From contig NZ_OY762614.1 of the NCBI RefSeq assembly GCF_963666145.1, forward strand, positions 1,292,501 through 1,356,500: a stretch of 64,000 bases of DNA. Direction: 5' to 3'. This DNA comes from an uncultured Desulfobacter sp. (GTDB lineage Bacteria > Desulfobacterota > Desulfobacteria > Desulfobacterales > Desulfobacteraceae). How positions within the stretch are numbered: the stretch's first letter is position 1; every line of letters begins with the position of its first letter. The notes beneath the pieces were generated by a model, which did no database searches, had not been told where the DNA came from, and was given only the letters and a program-made list of their open reading frames with translations. The position numbers were made by a program, and so were the translations under genes. This document shows positions 28,120-38,376 of the stretch, in pieces.

Positions 28120-29010
28120 TTAAATCAAAGAATCAACCAGAAAAACAGCAGTTGCGGTCAACCCCTTCTGCTTTTTTCTGACCTGTCCTTTTCCGGCCCG
28201 GTTCTGCAAGTATGAATGAATCACGGGCCGGATCTCCTCCTCAGATTTCCCAGTCACTTTTGTAAAAAAAGCAACCTGGTTATCGGTTTCGGTTTCCACA
28301 GCAATCATCTGGTCCCATTCCACCGCATCAAAATAGACATCCGGATAGAGCCCCATGGAAAAAAGCAGATTAATTTTATAAAGAATACTCTGGGGCTTAT
28401 CGTCCAAAGGACCGTTCATGATCATTGCCCATAAATCCTTGAACACGTCGGGCTGACGCCGGGCCGCCCAGCCTCTGATGGCGCACCCCTTTGCAGCGCA
28501 TTCCATCATTTTTAAAAACGCCTCGGGTGAGGCCACGGCCGGTGACATGAAAGCCAGTACCAGATCAAAGGCGTTTTCCCATCCCCGCTGCCGGATATCC
28601 AGCTGGTGCCAGTCTTCCTGGACAAGGGTGATTTTGCTGTTCAGGTGTTCGGGGATATCCGCCTTGAACCGGTCAAGCATACCCGAAGAAAAATCCATGG
28701 CCGTTACCTGGGCCCCTTCCTGGGCCAGGGCCAACGACATAATCCCGGTACCGCAGCCGATATCAAGAACACGCATGCCCTCAAACAACAGGCCTTTTTC
28801 CCTGAGCGCCGCCAGAGCCCGGGCCGTACGCCGACTTCTGATTTCATTTTTATCGGTATTATATGTTACCGACGCCTTATCCCAGAACTGTGCCGTTGCA
28901 TATCCTTTATGCACGGCAAGGGTATCTTTGCCTGCCGTATCATTGACCCAGGCATCCATCCAGATCTGTTCGGTAAACATATTATCCATAAAAAGCGTTG
29001 TCCTGTTCAA
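28120..29010 (-). CDS. Class I SAM-dependent methyltransferase
   Basis: 296 residues. The SAM-binding motif DIGCGTGIMSLAL is at about 83-95, followed by acidic post-I (TAMDFSSGML) and motif LVLAFMSPA. The N-terminus WDKASVTYNTDKN is typical of small-molecule methyltransferases. The TTG start at 29010 has AGGA six bases before it; an ATG at 28989 is the alternative. It follows the RND pump gene after 90 bases. The substrate is unknown. Confidence 0.75.
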   Translation of the reverse strand: MNRTTLFMDNMFTEQIWMDAWVNDTAGKDTLAVHKGYATAQFWDKASVTYNTDKNEIRSRRTARALAALREKGLLFEGMRVLDIGCGTGIMSLALAQEGAQVTAMDFSSGMLDRFKADIPEHLNSKITLVQEDWHQLDIRQRGWENAFDLVLAFMSPAVASPEAFLKMMECAAKGCAIRGWAARRQPDVFKDLWAMIMNGPLDDKPQSILYKINLLFSMGLYPDVYFDAVEWDQMIAVETETDNQVAFFTKVTGKSEEEIRPVIHSYLQNRAGKGQVRKKQKGLTATAVFLVDSLI

Positions 29011-29100
29011 TTATCGTCCTGCAGACGAACTGTTTAATCATTCGCCGATTCAATGCAGATTCTTATAATATAAATCGGGGGTTCAATGAAGTTTTTAAAA

Positions 29101-32100
29101 TCATGCACCATTATTTTGAATATCAGACCCACCGGTTAAAAGCTGGAACAATTCACGGAGCACCACATATAACGCCGGAACAAAAATCAGGGTCAGCACC
29201 GTGGCCGCAACCAGACCAAAACTGATACTGACGGCCATGGGAATAAGAAACTTGGCCTGAAAGCTTGTTTCCGTCAGAAGCGGAGCAAGGCCGGCCACCG
29301 TGGTAAACGAGGTTAAAATCACCGGACGGAACCGGGTTTCACCGGACTTGACCACGGCCTCAAACACCTTTGTTCCCTTGGCCACTTCAACATTGATAAA
29401 ATCAATGAGAATCAAAGAGTCGTTGACCACAACACCTGAGAGCGCCACAATGCCGAAAATTGAAATCATGGTAATATCCAGCCCCATGATCAAATGTCCC
29501 AGGATCGCCCCGATGAGCCCAAAGGGGATCGCAGTCATAATGATCAACGGCTGGCTGTAGGAAGAAAACTGGCTGGCCAAAAGCAGGAAAATGATCATGG
29601 CAGCCACAATAAACCCCTTCATAAGGCTTTCCATGGACTCTTTGCTGCGTTTGGCCTGGCCTTCAAGGTCATAGTCAACCCCGGGGAACCGCTTGACCAT
29701 GTCGGGCAGAAAATTGTCACTCAAATCCTTTACAATATTTCTGGCATTGGCAACGTCTTCATCAAGGTCAGATGTCACCGTAATCACCCTGTGCCTGTCC
29801 ACACGCTTAATTGCGGCATATCCGCGCCGGGTCTCAATGCGGGCCACCTGGTTCAAGGGGATTTCCCGGTTATCCTTTGTCCGGATACGAAGCCGGTCTA
29901 TACTGGATTCGGTTTCCCGTTCCAGCTTGGAATACCTGACCATCACCTTGATATCATCTTTGCCCCGCTGGATTTTAAGGACTTCATCCCCATAATAGGC
30001 CTGTCGAAGCTGGGTGGCGATATCGGCCATGGTGACACCTAAAGCTTTAGCACCAGGCCGGATATAAACCTGTTTTTCCATCTTACCGGGCCTGAAATCA
30101 TCAGTGATGTCAAAGGTGCCCGGATAGGATGAAATTTCTTCTTTAAGCGCCTTTGCTGCAGCCGCCATCTGGGCAAGTTCGCTGCCGTGCAGACGAATCT
30201 CAATGGGATTTCCCCCGGGTCCGCCACCGATGACTGTAAATGTAGACTGCTCTGCCCCAAGGATGTTTCCGGTGAATTCCCGCCATTTGGTCACCACCTC
30301 CGAAGCAAGAATTTCCGGACGCATGGCCGCCGGTACAATCTCCATCCAGGCAATGCCGCAATGTCCGCCCGCCACCCCCTCCTTCCAATCCCGTTGTGGT
30401 ATAACCCCCACCAAAGAGAAGGTATTTACAAGAATATCCTTGTGATCCTCAACACGGTCCCGGAAATAATCGTTGAGCTTAAAGGCCCCGGCCTCAATCT
30501 GCTTAATCGTATTCTGGGTGGTACTGAAGGGGGTGCCCAGAGGATAGACAATTTCCGACAGCATCCAGTCGGAGTCGGTTTTTGGAAAAAATGTATAGGG
30601 CACATGCCCGCCGGCAATCAGACCGATACTTATGATCAGGCACCCCACGCCCAATACCAGGGTAAAATACCTGTTTTTAATGCAATAACGTAACAATGGA
30701 AGATAATAATCATAAATAACGCGGTTCAGCCCCCGTTCCATCCGGTTTCTCACCACACCGTGAATATAAAAAATATCTGTTTTAAGCCAGTGAATCCAGA
30801 AAAACAGTATTTTATAAATTTTCGGTCTGCGATCTGCAGCCGCAGGGCGGGACAATGTGCCTTCCAAATGCGCAGGAAGGATGAAAAAGGCCTCCAGCAG
30901 AGAGATAACAAGAATACAAATCACGGACTGGGGCATGACGGCGATGAACTTTCCCATGATGCCGGTGATGAACATCAGCGGGGCAAATGCCACGATGGTC
31001 GTGGCCACCGCCATGACCACAGGCGCGCCCACCTGTTCCATGGCCGCCATCACAGCCTGCTTGGGCGTTTTGCCTGCAGCGTAGTGGGTGTATACGTTCT
31101 CCCCCAAAATAATGGCGTCATCCACAAGGATGCCCAGGGTCATGATAAACCCGAATAAAGAGAGCATATTCACCGACGCACCGATGTATTCCAGGAAAAG
31201 AAATGCCCCCATGAAAGTGATGGGAATCCCCGATGCCACCCAGAACGCAAGTCCTAAATCCAGGAACAGAGCCAGCACCACAAACACCAGGAGAATGCCC
31301 TGGATGCCGTTTTTCAGCAAAAGATCGATCCGCTCCTGGACCATATCCGCTATATTGTACCAGTGCCCGATATGGACGCCTTTGGGCAGATCATCTTGAA
31401 CATCATCAATATAGGAAAGTACCCGGTTTGAAATGGCAATGGTGTCTTGGGAACTGGTGCGCTTCACCACCACCATGGCCGCCGGCTGCCCATTGAACCG
31501 GGATTGAAGGTCCTGGTCCTCAAACCCGTCAACCACCCGGGCCACATCCCCGAGGCTTACCACTGTGCCGTCAGCCCTTGTCACCAGAGGAATCTGTTCG
31601 TATTCGGCACCGGTGTACCGTTTCCCTTTGGCCCGAACCAAAAACTCGCCGCCCGAGGTCTTAATCAGTCCGCCGGGCAATTCAAGGCTTCCGGTTCCCA
31701 CGGCACCGACCACATCATCAAAGGAGAGAGAAAATTTGCGCAGATTTTCTTCGGAAATTTCCACTGAAATCTCATATTCCCGGACACCCATGAGTTCGGC
31801 CAGGGAGATCTCTTCAAAATCCACCAGGTCATCCCGGATTTTATCGGCCGTCTGCTTAAGGATTCGCTCGCCCACATCACCGTAAACCGCCACATAGATG
31901 GCCGGTTCATTATTTTTAATCTCGACCACCACAGGATCTTCGGCCTCGGTGGGAAAAGAGTCGATCAGGTCAATTTCAGTTCTGACCTCGTTGAGTTTCT
32001 CGGTGATGTCCGTACCGGCATCGAGCTCAAGGGTCACTGCGGCATGACCTTCCACCGCAGTGGAATACATGGTTTTTATATTTTCAAGGCTTTTGAGCTG

Positions 32101-32310
32101 CTCTTCAATTTTGATGCAGATGCCCTCTTCCACATCCTCGGGGGAAGCGCCGGGATATTCCACGGAAATACTGATCATATCCAAAGAGAACTGCGGAAAC
32201 ATTTCCCGTTTCATGTGTATGGCCGTGAACATCCCGGCCACAATTAGAAATACCATGACCAGGTTCACCGTAACATGGTGCTCCACCGACCATTTTCCCA
32301 GGGCTTTCAT
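29101..32310 (-). CDS. RND-family efflux transporter, permease subunit
   Basis: 1069 residues of the AcrB/HAE1 type: N-terminal helix VNLVMVFLIVAG, porter domain, a second six-helix set after a long periplasmic loop, and GLDITMISIFGIVALSGVVVNDS. Twelve membrane segments are expected. It exports drugs or lipophilic compounds by proton antiport. Its start overlaps the stop of the fusion-protein gene by 4 bases. No outer-membrane TolC partner is adjacent, so one must be supplied from elsewhere. Confidence 0.92.
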   Translation of the reverse strand: MKALGKWSVEHHVTVNLVMVFLIVAGMFTAIHMKREMFPQFSLDMISISVEYPGASPEDVEEGICIKIEEQLKSLENIKTMYSTAVEGHAAVTLELDAGTDITEKLNEVRTEIDLIDSFPTEAEDPVVVEIKNNEPAIYVAVYGDVGERILKQTADKIRDDLVDFEEISLAELMGVREYEISVEISEENLRKFSLSFDDVVGAVGTGSLELPGGLIKTSGGEFLVRAKGKRYTGAEYEQIPLVTRADGTVVSLGDVARVVDGFEDQDLQSRFNGQPAAMVVVKRTSSQDTIAISNRVLSYIDDVQDDLPKGVHIGHWYNIADMVQERIDLLLKNGIQGILLVFVVLALFLDLGLAFWVASGIPITFMGAFLFLEYIGASVNMLSLFGFIMTLGILVDDAIILGENVYTHYAAGKTPKQAVMAAMEQVGAPVVMAVATTIVAFAPLMFITGIMGKFIAVMPQSVICILVISLLEAFFILPAHLEGTLSRPAAADRRPKIYKILFFWIHWLKTDIFYIHGVVRNRMERGLNRVIYDYYLPLLRYCIKNRYFTLVLGVGCLIISIGLIAGGHVPYTFFPKTDSDWMLSEIVYPLGTPFSTTQNTIKQIEAGAFKLNDYFRDRVEDHKDILVNTFSLVGVIPQRDWKEGVAGGHCGIAWMEIVPAAMRPEILASEVVTKWREFTGNILGAEQSTFTVIGGGPGGNPIEIRLHGSELAQMAAAAKALKEEISSYPGTFDITDDFRPGKMEKQVYIRPGAKALGVTMADIATQLRQAYYGDEVLKIQRGKDDIKVMVRYSKLERETESSIDRLRIRTKDNREIPLNQVARIETRRGYAAIKRVDRHRVITVTSDLDEDVANARNIVKDLSDNFLPDMVKRFPGVDYDLEGQAKRSKESMESLMKGFIVAAMIIFLLLASQFSSYSQPLIIMTAIPFGLIGAILGHLIMGLDITMISIFGIVALSGVVVNDSLILIDFINVEVAKGTKVFEAVVKSGETRFRPVILTSFTTVAGLAPLLTETSFQAKFLIPMAVSISFGLVAATVLTLIFVPALYVVLRELFQLLTGGSDIQNNGA

Positions 32311-33584
32311 GGATTGTCCCCGGCCTTTTTAACGGTGACGGGCATACCGTCCACCGCCCCGGGTAAAGGGGACTCAATGATCAAATCCCCCGGTGCCAGC
32401 CCCCCGGCGATATAGACATCATCTTCAAACCGCCGGATCACTTTGACCTTTTGAATTACAAGATGGTCTGTCCGGGCCAGATAAAGGGTGTCCGGAGATC
32501 GCATGAGTGTTCTCGGCACCTTGAACACATTCTCCCTTTGCTCTCCTTTAACGCGGCATTTGACAAAAACACCGGGTCGAAGCAGCAGCAAGGGATCCTT
32601 AACATCTAAGGTACCGATTTCAACAGTCATGGGCATGGTCCGGGTTTTTTCGTCAACAGCCGCTTTAATCCGGGCCACCTGACCGGGCCACACCGGAGAG
32701 CGCCCACCTTCCATATTGGCAATGGTCAAACGCACCTGGGGGCGTCCGCCGTTTTCAAAAACAGAGCCCAGCCATTGAAGCTCTTCAAGGGGGATGCGGA
32801 TATCAACATCCAGGGCATCTTTTTCATATATGACCCCAAGCACCTGGCCTGGATTCACATATTCCCCGACCTGAACCTGCTTTGTCATCACAAATCCATC
32901 AAATCCAGCTTTAATTTCAGATTTTTCAAGCATCAGAGAGGCCGTTGCCAATGCTGCCTGGGCCGACGCCAGGACCGATTTTTTAACGGCCATGCGAGAC
33001 GGCACAAGCTCCTGGGCATTGGTAATATTCTGAAGCTGATTTTTCGCGGTTAAATACTGTTGTTCCGCCTTATCCAACGTGGTTTTGGACGCAAACTGAT
33101 TTTTGGCCAATGCCCGGATCCGTTCCAGCTCTTTGAATGCCAACGATAGATTAGAGCGGGCAAGTGCTTCATCGGCCTTTAAATTCACCGTCTCCTGCTT
33201 GAGCAGAGCCATATCGGCCCGGGCCTGATCCACCTGGACCCGGGCATTTTTTTCATTCAGGACAAGGGTTCGCTGGTCAATCCTTAAAAGGACGTCACCC
33301 CTATTAACTGATGCGCCTTCCCGGAAATCGGGATGGATATAATCAATACGGCCCGCAATCTCCATGGCCAGTTTCACACTGTTCCGGGGTGTCACCGTAC
33401 CAAAGGCTTCAACGGCCATATTAGAACTGCTTGATACTGCAGGCACACACAGCACCGTCGGCGGAATGCGGGCCATTGCCTTTTTTTGGGGTTTTTCCCT
33501 GGAAAAAAACAGCCACAGCGCCACGCCTGCTGCAAGCAGCAGGACCACAGCCACCCGTATCACTCGATATAACAAAGACGGCAT
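32307..33584 (-). CDS. RND efflux membrane fusion protein
   Basis: 425 residues. One N-terminal membrane anchor (residues 8-26), lipoyl half-motifs (GRIDYIHPDFREGASVNRGD and GFDGFVMTKQVQVGEYVNPGQ) flanking an alpha-helical hairpin coiled coil (about 115-205), then the beta-barrel domain. Bridges the inner-membrane pump at 29101-32310 to an outer-membrane channel. Overlaps the permease gene by 4 bases. Confidence 0.9.
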   Translation of the reverse strand: MPSLLYRVIRVAVVLLLAAGVALWLFFSREKPQKKAMARIPPTVLCVPAVSSSSNMAVEAFGTVTPRNSVKLAMEIAGRIDYIHPDFREGASVNRGDVLLRIDQRTLVLNEKNARVQVDQARADMALLKQETVNLKADEALARSNLSLAFKELERIRALAKNQFASKTTLDKAEQQYLTAKNQLQNITNAQELVPSRMAVKKSVLASAQAALATASLMLEKSEIKAGFDGFVMTKQVQVGEYVNPGQVLGVIYEKDALDVDIRIPLEELQWLGSVFENGGRPQVRLTIANMEGGRSPVWPGQVARIKAAVDEKTRTMPMTVEIGTLDVKDPLLLLRPGVFVKCRVKGEQRENVFKVPRTLMRSPDTLYLARTDHLVIQKVKVIRRFEDDVYIAGGLAPGDLIIESPLPGAVDGMPVTVKKAGDNP

Positions 33585-33649
33585 AAATATGTCCCTCGGA
33601 TTAAACGCCGTTGCCGGAGCTTAAACGTATCCGGCCTGGCGACTCTCTT

Positions 33650-34057
33650 TTAAGATGCTTCTTTTGATCGGGAAGTTGATTTGGAATCAGACGTGACTTC
33701 AGATGCGGTATTTTTTCCCTCGGATGTGCCGGCCGATTTTGATGCAGCCTGTTTTGCCGCTGTCTTACCGCGGTTTTTGGCAGATCCCTGGACAGAAGCA
33801 CTCTTTTTCCGTTCAGTTTTGGCTTTGGGAGAAACACCCCTTAAAATAGGCATCACCTCTTCGCGTTTTTCAGCTAACAGAAGAGCAATCTCTTCTTTAT
33901 GAGCTTCATCAAGAACGATATTAGAATTTCCAAGAAAATCAAATAAATTGTCAGCAATATCTAACATCTTGTCATAGGCATCGGCCTCTTTTTTTGTCGC
34001 GAATGTCATCTTTTCATCTCCATTCCTGACAACAATATATTGGACGATTACGGACAT
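33650..34057 (-). CDS. yebG: YebG-family protein
   Basis: 135 residues. The first 75 match E. coli YebG (VQYIVVRNGDEKMTF, KKEADAYDKMLDIAD), a LexA-regulated SOS protein of unknown role. The C-terminus is a lysine- and serine-rich low-complexity tail (about 80-135), likely nucleic-acid binding or disordered. I looked upstream for a LexA box and found none that is convincing. It is 66 bases before the RND genes on the same strand. Confidence 0.82.
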   Translation of the reverse strand: MSVIVQYIVVRNGDEKMTFATKKEADAYDKMLDIADNLFDFLGNSNIVLDEAHKEEIALLLAEKREEVMPILRGVSPKAKTERKKSASVQGSAKNRGKTAAKQAASKSAGTSEGKNTASEVTSDSKSTSRSKEAS

Positions 34058-34227
34058 TTTTTCTCCTTGAGAATAAATTTCTTTAACAAAGGAAAGCGGT
34101 TTCTTTTATATTCTTTAATATCAAAAAAACCGGGGACGGGTAAAGTTATTTTACATTTGACATAGGCAACCATCTAAGTGATTTTTTCGACAGGCTGTCA
34201 AAGGCAATACAAAAAATTGATTTCTAA

Positions 34228-34260
34228 ACAAAAAAGGAACCCGACGGCTCCCCTTTTGTT
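34228..34260 (-). terminator. Probable terminator of the iron alcohol dehydrogenase gene
   Basis: In the minus direction AAAAGGGGAGCC can fold on GGGTTCCTTTTTT with one bulge, ending in a T-run, 30 bases after the stop. Confidence 0.55.
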
Positions 34261-34289
34261 GTGAATATGAAAATTTCTATACGCTTAAA

Positions 34290-35456
34290 CTAAAAGCAGG
34301 CTTCCAAAATCTTTAAAATGTCGCCGGTGGTCAATTTTTTATATCCGCCGCCAAGAATGACGGATGATTCAGCAATCTTAGGCAGCATGTCTCTGGTGGC
34401 GCCAAGTTCTTCAAGGGAAGTGACAATACCGCACTCTTTTGTGAAGTTCTCAAGCGCATCCAGTCCTTTCCGGGCCACATCATCCTTTGTTTTTCCCTCG
34501 GGGGAAATACCCCATATTTCAGAGGCAAACCGGACAAATTTATCAAGGCCGTATGAATAAATATGGCGATAGTAGGGCAATGAAATCGCGGCAAGGCCCA
34601 TGCCATGTGCGCAGTCGGTGTAGGCTCCCAGTTGGTGTTCAATCATGTGAACTTCCCAGTCCTGTGCTTTTGAAACACCTGTAACGGTATTCAGCGCAAG
34701 GGTTGCATTCCACATGAGATTGCTTCTTGACTCATAATCTTCGGGATTTTTCAAAGCCGCCCGAAGATTATCAATGGATGATTTCAGCAGGGCTTCGATA
34801 ATATAATCCGTTGTATTATTGTCATCACCTGAAAAATACTGTTCCATCAGGTGGGACATGGTATCAAAAACGCCGCTGAGCATCTGGTATTGTGATACTG
34901 AAAAAGTATATTCCGGGTTCAGTATTGAAAATTTGGGATAACATTCGGGCGGAAAAACCCTGCCGGATTTAATTTTCGTATCCTCGTGGGTAATGACGGA
35001 CCCGCCGTTCATCTCAGAACCGGTGCCCACCATGGTCAATATGGAGGCAACAGGAACAGTCTTGTTGGCAACCTTTTCAAACTTCACCCAATATTTTTGA
35101 AACGGATCCCCATCGCAGTAAGCAGAAACAGAGATACCCTTTGCCAGGTCAATCACAGAGCCGCCACCAACGGCCAGGATAAGGCTGACATTGTTGTCGC
35201 GCACAAGTTCAGCGCCTTCCATGAGTTTGGCATAGGTCGGATTTGGCATGACGCCTGACAGTTCGATCACCTTTTTACCGGCATCTTTCAAAATCGAGAT
35301 GACCTGATCGTAAAGACCGATGCGTTTTATCGCAGTTTTGCCATAGGCCAAAAGAACGGTATCTCCGTAATTGACCAACTCATTTTTAAGGTTTCCAAGA
35401 GAATCTTTTCCAAAATAGATTTTTGTTGGATTGTAGAAGGAAAAATCCAAAAGCAT
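34290..35456 (-). CDS. Iron-containing alcohol dehydrogenase (YqhD/BdhA-like)
   Basis: 388 residues. NAD(P)-binding GGGSVIDLAKG near 93-103 and the metal-binding residues in DTMSHLMEQY, HMIEHQLGAYTDCAHGMG near 190-275. The family reduces aldehydes to alcohols with NADPH; the GGGS motif and the overall pattern fit the YqhD/BdhA branch. Start set at 35456 because AGGAG lies seven bases upstream; the frame is open 16 codons further. Stands alone with its own terminator. Confidence 0.88.
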   Translation of the reverse strand: MLLDFSFYNPTKIYFGKDSLGNLKNELVNYGDTVLLAYGKTAIKRIGLYDQVISILKDAGKKVIELSGVMPNPTYAKLMEGAELVRDNNVSLILAVGGGSVIDLAKGISVSAYCDGDPFQKYWVKFEKVANKTVPVASILTMVGTGSEMNGGSVITHEDTKIKSGRVFPPECYPKFSILNPEYTFSVSQYQMLSGVFDTMSHLMEQYFSGDDNNTTDYIIEALLKSSIDNLRAALKNPEDYESRSNLMWNATLALNTVTGVSKAQDWEVHMIEHQLGAYTDCAHGMGLAAISLPYYRHIYSYGLDKFVRFASEIWGISPEGKTKDDVARKGLDALENFTKECGIVTSLEELGATRDMLPKIAESSVILGGGYKKLTTGDILKILEACF

Positions 35457-35582
35457 GATAAACTCCTTTTTTTTACTTTTTTTATCATTACACATTTGAA
35501 GCAAGAATGGTCATATAATAAAGATTTGTCTGCAAGGTGTAAATGTCTGTTCGTATCCAATAATTGCCTGATTTTCCATTAC

Positions 35583-35615
35583 ATTATATTTTAGCATGGG
35601 GTTCTGAAATATAAT
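35583..35615. promoter_or_regulatory. AT-rich inverted repeat upstream of rtcB
   Basis: ATTATATTT (35583-35591) and AAATATAAT (35607-35615) are a perfect 9-bp inverted repeat with a 15-base spacer in the gap between the divergent alcohol dehydrogenase and rtcB genes. Possible operator; no rtcR gene is adjacent. Confidence 0.4.
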
Positions 35616-35697
35616 GACCGGTCGTGCCATTCATTTTGGTGGTGATCTCTATCGTGCCTTGGCAGATATCAGTTGAGAAATAAAAAGGAATATAAAT

Positions 35698-36900
35698 ATG
35701 GAATGGGTAAAAAAAGAAGAAAAATATAAAGTTCCGATCAAGTCCTGGTGTTTAAATCTCGAAGAACTTGCAATGAAACAAGCCGAGGATCTGGCCATGC
35801 ATCCCGTTGTTTTCCACCACGTAGCCCTGATGCCCGACTGCCATCCGGGTTACGGCATGCCCATCGGCGGTGTAATAGCCGCTGACAATGCTGTTATCCC
35901 TAATGCCGTGGGCGTAGATATTGGTTGCGGTATGGGATCTGTAAGAACAAACCTTCCTGTGTCCGAAACTAGCCGGAACAGCTTAAGAGAAGTGGTCACA
36001 TTGGTTAAAAAATATGTGCCCTGCGGGGAAGGAAACGCCCATAAAGCGCCACAGGCATGGGAAAATCTTGATGACATAGAAGCGTATGAAGACAGAGGAT
36101 GGTTCTCGTCCCATGTCAAAGAACTTGCTTATAAAAATTTAGGCAGCCTTGGCGGCGGCAACCATTTCATTGAAATCCAGGCCGGCGATGACGACCGGAT
36201 CTGGCTGATGATCCACTCTGGTTCCCGGCATCTGGGCAATGTTATCGCACGTTTTTATAATGAAACAGCTGTTAAACTAAATAAAAATAAAAACATAGAC
36301 ACACCGGGAATTGACCTGGCATTTTTGCCGACAGAGACACCCCAAGGACAAAATTATATCAATGATATGAATTTTGCCCTCTCCTATGCCCGGGAAAACC
36401 GCAGAAAAATCATGACCCGGTTCAAGGATGCCTTTACGGAGGTCTTCCCCGGGACTGAATTTGCAGATGAAGTTAATATTCACCATAACTATGCGGCCCT
36501 GGAAAATCATTTCAATAAAAATGTATGGGTCCATAGAAAAGGGGCAACCTCCGCCAAACAAGGCGAGATCGGAATCATTCCCGGTTCAATGGGAACCCCG
36601 TCCTTCATTATTGAAGGACGGGGTAATCCTGAATCGTTCATGTCCTGTTCCCATGGTGCAGGGCGCATCCTGGGACGGCTGCAGGCGACCAGAGAACTCA
36701 CACCCGAAGACTGTGATCAGGCCATGCAGGGCATTGTTTTCGACCGCTGGAATAAGGTCAGGCGCGTCAAAGCCAAGGGCATGTACGATCTCGGGGAAGC
36801 ACCCCAGGCATATAAAAATATTGAGATTGTAATTGAAGCCCAGCGTGATTTGATCAAGCCCCTGCACAAGCTTCGTCCCCTCGGGGTTGTGAAAGGATAA
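35698..36900 (+). CDS. rtcB: RtcB-family RNA-splicing ligase
   Basis: 400 residues, as short bacterial RtcB proteins. Metal and GTP site motifs are complete: MPDCHPGYGMPIGG, DIGCGMG near 75-81, GGGNHFIE near 151-158, HHNYA, and the guanylylated histidine in SCSHGAGR near 319-326. Joins 2',3'-cyclic phosphate and 5'-OH RNA ends with GTP and Mn(II), used in RNA repair. No archease or rtcA is next to it. AAAGGA lies before the ATG. Confidence 0.93.
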   Translation: MEWVKKEEKYKVPIKSWCLNLEELAMKQAEDLAMHPVVFHHVALMPDCHPGYGMPIGGVIAADNAVIPNAVGVDIGCGMGSVRTNLPVSETSRNSLREVVTLVKKYVPCGEGNAHKAPQAWENLDDIEAYEDRGWFSSHVKELAYKNLGSLGGGNHFIEIQAGDDDRIWLMIHSGSRHLGNVIARFYNETAVKLNKNKNIDTPGIDLAFLPTETPQGQNYINDMNFALSYARENRRKIMTRFKDAFTEVFPGTEFADEVNIHHNYAALENHFNKNVWVHRKGATSAKQGEIGIIPGSMGTPSFIIEGRGNPESFMSCSHGAGRILGRLQATRELTPEDCDQAMQGIVFDRWNKVRRVKAKGMYDLGEAPQAYKNIEIVIEAQRDLIKPLHKLRPLGVVKG

Positions 36901-36904
36901 AATA

Positions 36905-36939
36905 ATCCAGGGAAATCAACTATCGTGATTCCCCTGGAT
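36905..36939 (+). terminator. Strong hairpin after rtcB
   Basis: ATCCAGGGAAATCA and TGATTCCCCTGGAT form a 14-bp stem (one mismatch) with a 7-base loop, starting 4 bases after the stop. It lacks a long T-run, so it may protect the 3' end or act as a weak terminator. Confidence 0.6.
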
Positions 36940-37148
36940 AATATCAAAATTTTATAAAACAGAACTTTCCATTATTCAACATCAGGCAGATTAACGTTCT
37001 GTTGAACAGTTGACGGTTTATGAAACATGAAATATAGTTCGTAACAAGGAATGTTTTTGAGAATTCTTTGTAATGAAAAACCATTCTATAGCGCATATTC
37101 ACGAACAAATATGGGTGCGACCCCAAAGGAAAAAAGGAAAAATCGTCA

Positions 37149-37580
37149 ATGAGAATAACCATAGACCTTGAATTTAGCGAAGAAACAACGCAGCTACTCC
37201 ATTCAACGATCAAGAAAGTCCAGAATCTTATTCCAGGAAAAGCATTCAATCTTTCGATCCATGAGCCCCCAAAAAACAATCTCCCACCTGAGACGACGGA
37301 TGCAGGCAGTGATGTTGAAGCTGTTTCTCCGCCCCCTAAAGCTAAGAACCGGCAAATGAAAAAGAACTTTCGAAAAGGCATTTTAAATCTGATCAATAAG
37401 AACTCAGGCCTTTCCCCCCAAGAAATCCAAACGATGACGGGATTAACAGGTAAACAGATTTCCAATGTCGTTTCTCTCTTAAAAAGAGACGGGTTGGTGG
37501 AGCGGGTAAAGGGGAAATACTACAAAAAAATTGAGTCTGAAACACCGGTGGACCAAGCGGAACATGTAGCCCCTGAATAA
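37149..37580 (+). CDS. Small protein with C-terminal winged helix
   Basis: 143 residues. The N-terminal third is acidic and unlike anything I know; residues 40-70 are proline-rich linker; residues 75-125 read as a MarR-like winged helix (LINKNSGLSPQEIQTMTGL, QISNVVSLLKRDGLVERV). AAAGGA lies about 10 bases upstream. Likely DNA-binding, but the target is unknown. It converges with the unknown gene at 37696. Confidence 0.65.
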   Translation: MRITIDLEFSEETTQLLHSTIKKVQNLIPGKAFNLSIHEPPKNNLPPETTDAGSDVEAVSPPPKAKNRQMKKNFRKGILNLINKNSGLSPQEIQTMTGLTGKQISNVVSLLKRDGLVERVKGKYYKKIESETPVDQAEHVAPE

Positions 37581-37695
37581 TGACCAATATCACGGTCATC
37601 AATAATGGTATTTAGCAAGACCGGCAAGTATGGATCGCCCCGATTTTTTTCAGCTTCTCTTGGGAAGTTGACGTTGTGGTCGATCAAACAGAATG

Positions 37696-38376
37696 TTAAA
37701 CAGCTACACAATAATCTGAACACTTTTGGATTTTTTTACCGAAGTCATTAAAAATTTTGTAGTCGAACTTATAAAACAGTCTTTCCATCATTTTCCGGTC
37801 ATCTTCTTCCAGTGTGGATTTCCACGCTTCAATATTCATTCGGCTATATATGGATAGATGCGTAAGAAGATCTACAATGTCATTTACTCTTTTTTTGACA
37901 GAGTCAATGTAAGCCTTTTGGCAGTTATGTATTTCTAATAATTCCAACAAATAAGGCAGGATAGGCTTTTTTACTATTTCCGTCATCGTATTGTGCCTGA
38001 GCCATTCACCGACAGAATAATTTTCAGCCCCCCTGTCTTTAAACTGTACTGACAAAGGCGTGTACCGCTCTTTTATAACCGGCCGGGTGCAGCCTTTAAT
38101 ATGAACAAGTATGAGGCGTGGATTCATCAAAAAATCTCCCACCTCGGTAACACAGTTATTATTTGCATAATTGCCGACACAGAACAAAGCCATTTCCGTC
38201 AATCTGCAGATAGAATATTGTTCAATTCGATCGGAAACACAGAGGAGAGATCCTAGTTCCTCAAGATTTTTCTCAATAACACGTTCGTTGAGTTGAAGTA
38301 AATCTAACTGTCTTTCTAAATTTTTATTGTATTCGAGGAGTCTATCTATTCTGGAACTACTGTATCTAAAAGCCAT
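37696..38376 (-). CDS. Hypothetical protein
   Basis: 226 residues with an N-terminal coiled coil (DRLLEYNKNLERQLDLLQL, about 10-45) and no signal peptide or membrane segment. I do not recognise a family. Neighbouring genes are unrelated and it has lower GC than the flanking core genes, so it may be recently acquired. Confidence 0.55.
   Translation of the reverse strand: MAFRYSSSRIDRLLEYNKNLERQLDLLQLNERVIEKNLEELGSLLCVSDRIEQYSICRLTEMALFCVGNYANNNCVTEVGDFLMNPRLILVHIKGCTRPVIKERYTPLSVQFKDRGAENYSVGEWLRHNTMTEIVKKPILPYLLELLEIHNCQKAYIDSVKKRVNDIVDLLTHLSIYSRMNIEAWKSTLEEDDRKMMERLFYKFDYKIFNDFGKKIQKCSDYCVAV

Noticed and set aside
33650..34290. LexA box in front of yebG
   Set aside because: No CTG(T)-N8-ACAG or other clear palindrome in 34058-34290.
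36990..37010. CTGTTGAACAG palindrome as a regulator site
   Set aside because: Short, single, and not clearly tied to a promoter.
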